DNA of 9,435 nt from JAHEDH01 sp965364515 (GTDB lineage: Bacteria; Actinomycetota; Acidimicrobiia; Spongiisociales; ZC4RG35): NCBI GenBank assembly GCA_965364515.1, contig CBDTXZ010000118.1, forward strand, positions 1-9,435, given 5' to 3'. The notes beneath the pieces were generated by a model. The model had not been told where the DNA came from and did not search any database. It worked only from the letters and a program-made list of their open reading frames with translations. Numbering within the stretch: the stretch's first letter is position 1; the number at the start of each line of letters is the position of its first letter. A program made the position numbers and the translations under genes. Shown piece by piece: positions 5,735 to 9,435 of the stretch.

Positions 5735-8700
5735 ATGGAGGCTGAGGGCGAGGCCCAGATGGAGCAGTTGGAGCCGTACGTTCCACGCGTCCTCTCCGAG
5801 TGGGACATCGACTGCCCGGACTCCAGATGGCAGCAGATCGACGGCTCGCTCTGCTTCGTCGACATCTCCGGCTTCACCAAGCTGTCCGAGGCCCTCGCTC
5901 GCCGCGGCCGAATCGGCGCAGAGGAGCTGACCGATGTCCTCGATCGGGTGTTCGGACAGATGCTCCGTCTCGCCTACCAGCGAGGCGGGAGCCTCCTCAA
6001 GTTCGGAGGCGACGCACTTCTCCTCCTCTTCGAAGGAGAGCAGCACGCCCTCCAGGCGACCTGTGCGGCCGTCGAGATGCGTGCGGCACTCCGCGAGGCG
6101 GTCAAGATCCCGACGTCGGTCGGCCGCATCAACCTGCGAATGTCGGTCGGCGTCCACACCGGGCCCATCGATCTCTTCAGGGTCGGGGAGTCGCACCACG
6201 AGTTGATCATCACCGGTGCAACTGCGACCGAGACCACCGAGATGGAAGCGGCGGCGGAAGCCGGCGAGATCGTGATCTCAACCGCACTCAGAGACGTTCT
6301 CCCGAGCGGGTCGGCGGTGGAGCCCAAAGGTCCGGGCTGGATCCTGCGGTGGCGGACACCTCGTGTCGATCCCACCGGTCCCGTGATCCGACGGCAGCTC
6401 TCGGCAGATGCCCTGGCCGCCTGCATCCCGACCCAACTCCGGGAACATCTGAGTACGTCCCACGGCGAGCCCGAGCACCGGATCGCCACCGTCGGATTCG
6501 TGAAGTTCAAGGGAATCGGCGCCGAAGAACTCAGGAATGGGACAGAGGGTGTCGCCAACGGACTCGACCTCCTGATCCGAAGCGTCCAGGAAGCAGTGGA
6601 TGACGAAGGCGTGACCTTCCTGTCGACCGACATCGACGAGGACGGCGGCAAGGTGATCCTGACGACCGGCGTGCCGACGACCAAAGAAGACGACGAGGGT
6701 CGGATGCTGAGAGCGCTGCGTCGAATCGCAGACTCGGAACAGATCCTCCCGCTCAAGATCGGGACGAACCGGGGGCACGTCTTCGCCGGTGAGATCGGGA
6801 CCGAGGTTCGACGCACCTATACCGTCATGGGCGACACCGTGAACCTTGCTGCACGGCTGATGGCTGCGGCGCCGCCCGGCGAGGTCTATGCCGCACCCGG
6901 GGTCCTGGACCGTTCCCGGACACTCTTCGAGACGACCCCGCTCGAGCCGTTCTTCGTCAAGGGGAAGACCGACCCCGTCCAGGCCTATGCGGTCGGGGTC
7001 GAGTCGGGGGTGCGTCGATCGCGTGACCGGGGAATTCTTCCCTTCGCCGGCAGGGAGGACGAGTTGGCCGTCCTCGTGGATGCGATCGAGCACCTGGATG
7101 ACGGCGGGGGCGCCTTCACGATCGCCGGGCGGACGGGCATCGGCAAGTCCCGGCTCGCCGAGGAGGCCATCGCCGCCACGGGCGTCGAGAGGCTGTTGAT
7201 CCGTGCCGAGCCGAACAGCACCGGCAACCCGTACTGGGCGTTCCGTGATCCGATGCGCAGCCTTCTGGGCATCGAGCGGCGCAGCCAGGAGGAGATGGCC
7301 GCCGATCTCACCGAGATCGTCGAAGCGGACCATCCCGAGCTCATCGATGAGCTCCCGCTGCTGGCCACGGTGCTCCACATCGAGATGGCCGACAACGCCA
7401 CCACCGCTGCCATCGAGCCGAGATTCCGGCCCAGTCGGACCGCCGACGCGCTCCTTCATCTCCTCGGCCGTGTCCTGTCGGGGCCTTGGGTGATCCTGGC
7501 GGAGGACGGTCATTGGATGGACGAAGCCTCTCTGGCGCTCGTCAAACACCTGGCCGAAGCGGCCGTCGACCGGAGCTGGCTGGTCGTCCTGACCGTCCGT
7601 GAGACAAGTGGCGATATGGTCGGGTCGACCATCGAGATCGGGCCGCTGAGCCAGGATCAGGCGCGGGCGGTGGTCATCACCGTGACCGAAGCCGCTCCGC
7701 TCAGGCCGTCCGAGCTCGACGTCGTCGTGACGCGGGCCGGCGGGAACCCGCTGTTTCTCGGCGAGATCGTCCGTGTCGTCCGGGAGACCGGCAGCGTCGA
7801 CGATCTCCCCGATTCTCTCGACGCCGTCGTGGGCGCAGAGATCGACGCACTTGCTCCGTTGCCGAGGCGCCTGTTGCGGATGTCCAGCGTGCTCGGCCGA
7901 AGCTTCCGAAAGGTCGTGCTGGCAGGGCTGTTCGCGGACGAGGACATCGAGCTAGACGCTGCAACGACCCGTGCTCTGGGACACTTCATCGAGGACGATG
8001 GGACTCGATTCAGGTTCCGCCACGCCACGGTCCACGAGGTCGCCTACGAAGGTCTCCCGTACAGGCGCCGCCGCGAGCTTCACGCTCGAGCCGGCGCAAC
8101 CATCGAGCGTCTCGCCGGTGAGGACACCGACGCGGTCGCCGAGTTCCTGGCCATGCACTATTCGACTGCGCACAGGTACGACAAGGCGTGGGACTACGCC
8201 GTGATCGCCGGCGACCGGGCGAAGGAACGCTACGCCAACGTCGAAGCCGCAGCCCAGTATCGAGTGGCCAGCGAAGCTGCCCGACGCTTGCCGGAGGTAC
8301 CGCCCGAAGAGGCGGCTCGCATCCACGAGTCGCTGGGAGATGTATGCGAACTTGCAGGGCTTCATGAGGATGCGGAGCGGGCGTACACATCCGCGCGCAG
8401 GCTTCTCTCTGACGATCCACAGGCGCAGGGCAGACTCATGGCGAAGCTCGGTCTCATCCGGGAGAAGGCGGGAAAGCTGTCGGTCGCACTCTCGTGGTTC
8501 CGTCGTGGCCTGAACGTTGTCGGCGAGACACGCGGTGATGCGCGGGCCGAACTCTCGGTCGCATACGCCGGCATACGCTTCCGTCAGGGGAACTTCCACG
8601 AGGCCATCGACTGGTCGGAGCGTGTGCTCGCCGACTCCGGAGCGACGGACGAGCAGCGAGCACACGCCTGGCACCTTCTCGTGACGGCCTACGCCCACAT

Positions 8701-9435
8701 CGGTTCTCCGAAGGCCGTGGAGGCCGGGCGCCAAGCGATCGAGATCTACGAGCGCCTGGGAGACCTCGTCGGTGTGGGCAATGTGTTGAACAACCTCGGA
8801 GTCAACGCTTTCTACCGCGGCAACTGGGACGAGTCGACCGACTATCACACTCGGGCAGGCGATGCTCGCCGACGCGCAGGCCACGTCGTTGGTGCGGCGG
8901 CTTCGGTGAACAACCTCGCCGAGATCTATTGCGACCAGGGCAAGCTCGACGAAGCCGAGGCCATGTTTCGGCAGGCGCTCTACGTGTTCGAGAGCAGTCA
9001 GTTCCCTGTCGGCATCGCTCTCGCTTCGGCGAATCTCGGACGAACGTTGACTCGCACGGGCAAGTCCACGGAGGCGTGGACACACCTCGAACGCGGCAGA
9101 CAGATGTTCGTGGACATGGGGGCGCAGGCGTTCGTGTTCGAGACGGACGTGAAGGTGGTTGAGCATCATCTGTTCGCCAGACGTCACGACGAGGCAGGAG
9201 ACCTTGCTCGAAGTGTGCTTGCGTCGATGCCGGCTGATGACTCGACGCTTCTGACACGTGCAGCGCTGAACCGGATGCTCGGCATCTGTTGCTTCATCGA
9301 CGGCCTGGTCGAAGAAGCGCTGCACTCTTTCGAGACCAGCGTGAAGCTCGCCGAGGATGCATCGGCACAGTTCGAGCAGGCCCTCACGCTCGAGGCGATG
9401 GCTCGCACGCTCACCGATGATCCGCGAGCCGCCGA
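5735..9435 (+). CDS. Adenylate/guanylate cyclase, two cyclase domains + AAA ATPase + TPR, soluble-AC-like (3' end outside window)
   Basis: The frame from ATG 5735 stays open to the window edge: 1233 residues and no stop. Cyclase domain 1 (about 38-185) has FVDISGFT with D43 and LLKFGGDALL with D93, the two metal-binding Asp. Cyclase domain 2 (about 250-420) has K257 (GFVKFKG) where the first Asp would be, but carries YTVMGDTVNLAARLM with T363, N370 and R374, the nucleotide-site residues. A single composite site as in mammalian soluble adenylyl cyclase (ADCY10) is expected, making cAMP from ATP. An AAA_16/STAND-type ATPase follows: Walker A GRTGIGKS (465-472), Walker B VILAEDGHW (586-594), AGGNPLFLGEI (668-678). 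From about 865 on there are TPR-like repeats, e.g. GKLDEAEAMFRQAL (1069-1082). It has no membrane segment, so it is cytosolic. M9 at 5759, behind GAGG, is an alternative start. Long reverse-strand frames inside it are shadows. Confidence 0.92.
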   Translation, partial: MEAEGEAQMEQLEPYVPRVLSEWDIDCPDSRWQQIDGSLCFVDISGFTKLSEALARRGRIGAEELTDVLDRVFGQMLRLAYQRGGSLLKFGGDALLLLFEGEQHALQATCAAVEMRAALREAVKIPTSVGRINLRMSVGVHTGPIDLFRVGESHHELIITGATATETTEMEAAAEAGEIVISTALRDVLPSGSAVEPKGPGWILRWRTPRVDPTGPVIRRQLSADALAACIPTQLREHLSTSHGEPEHRIATVGFVKFKGIGAEELRNGTEGVANGLDLLIRSVQEAVDDEGVTFLSTDIDEDGGKVILTTGVPTTKEDDEGRMLRALRRIADSEQILPLKIGTNRGHVFAGEIGTEVRRTYTVMGDTVNLAARLMAAAPPGEVYAAPGVLDRSRTLFETTPLEPFFVKGKTDPVQAYAVGVESGVRRSRDRGILPFAGREDELAVLVDAIEHLDDGGGAFTIAGRTGIGKSRLAEEAIAATGVERLLIRAEPNSTGNPYWAFRDPMRSLLGIERRSQEEMAADLTEIVEADHPELIDELPLLATVLHIEMADNATTAAIEPRFRPSRTADALLHLLGRVLSGPWVILAEDGHWMDEASLALVKHLAEAAVDRSWLVVLTVRETSGDMVGSTIEIGPLSQDQARAVVITVTEAAPLRPSELDVVVTRAGGNPLFLGEIVRVVRETGSVDDLPDSLDAVVGAEIDALAPLPRRLLRMSSVLGRSFRKVVLAGLFADEDIELDAATTRALGHFIEDDGTRFRFRHATVHEVAYEGLPYRRRRELHARAGATIERLAGEDTDAVAEFLAMHYSTAHRYDKAWDYAVIAGDRAKERYANVEAAAQYRVASEAARRLPEVPPEEAARIHESLGDVCELAGLHEDAERAYTSARRLLSDDPQAQGRLMAKLGLIREKAGKLSVALSWFRRGLNVVGETRGDARAELSVAYAGIRFRQGNFHEAIDWSERVLADSGATDEQRAHAWHLLVTAYAHIGSPKAVEAGRQAIEIYERLGDLVGVGNVLNNLGVNAFYRGNWDESTDYHTRAGDARRRAGHVVGAAASVNNLAEIYCDQGKLDEAEAMFRQALYVFESSQFPVGIALASANLGRTLTRTGKSTEAWTHLERGRQMFVDMGAQAFVFETDVKVVEHHLFARRHDEAGDLARSVLASMPADDSTLLTRAALNRMLGICCFIDGLVEEALHSFETSVKLAEDASAQFEQALTLEAMARTLTDDPRAA

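Noticed and set aside
6278..7549. 423-residue open frame on the minus strand
   Set aside because: It is antisense to cyclase domain 2 and the Walker A/B region of the cyclase gene. Composition is low in typical core residues and no start signal is seen.
7952..9325. 457-residue open frame on the minus strand
   Set aside because: It lies fully inside the cyclase gene, whose + strand frame shows ATPase and TPR motifs. The reverse product is Arg/Val-rich with no recognisable motif, as expected from antisense frames in GC-rich DNA.
1..9435. Defence island, phage or mobile-element signature
   Set aside because: No transposase, integrase, nuclease or toxin-antitoxin pair is visible. The ATPase-TPR protein resembles STAND defence proteins in layout, but its two N-terminal cyclase domains place it in the sAC-like family.

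Overview
The window looks like ordinary chromosome from a high-GC actinobacterium. The reasons are the strong G/C bias at third codon positions, GTG starts, tightly packed genes, and a very large cyclase-ATPase-TPR protein of a kind I associate with Actinobacteria. An Acidimicrobiia-like host is possible, but that is inference. I see no mobile element, rRNA, tRNA, CRISPR array or phage gene.

Left part (1-2135): the window opens with the last 47 codons of a metallo-beta-lactamase-fold hydrolase on the + strand. A 140-bp gap follows, holding an exact second copy of 38 bp from that gene's 3' region. Two minus-strand genes come next: a YeiH/UPF0324 family membrane protein (start near 2084 or 2135) and, downstream of it, a small secreted lipoprotein of unknown function. 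They are probably co-transcribed.

Middle (2147-4678): divergently from YeiH runs a + strand pair, an MTH1187-family thiamine-binding protein and an MFS transporter, joined by a 4-bp GTGA stop/start overlap. The MFS gene converges on a minus-strand pair, DUF2461 followed by a small PH-domain-like protein, and the two 3' ends overlap by 14 bp.

Right part (4850-9435): after a 171-bp divergent intergenic region carrying a perfect 14-bp palindrome, the + strand encodes an MBL-fold hydrolase of the type often annotated as a class II cyclic-nucleotide phosphodiesterase. Then, 54 bp on, comes the largest gene of the window: a protein with two class III cyclase domains, an AAA/STAND-type ATPase and a TPR region. 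It runs off the right edge (at least 1233 residues, no stop) and has the architecture of bicarbonate-responsive soluble adenylyl cyclase. Its catalytic residues are split between the two cyclase domains as in that enzyme, but some key positions differ.

How the genes may work together: the MBL hydrolase and the cyclase could form a cyclic-nucleotide breakdown/synthesis pair, and the thiamine-binding protein with the MFS transporter could form a vitamin-related transport unit. Both ideas rest on gene order plus family knowledge and are not shown by the sequence itself.
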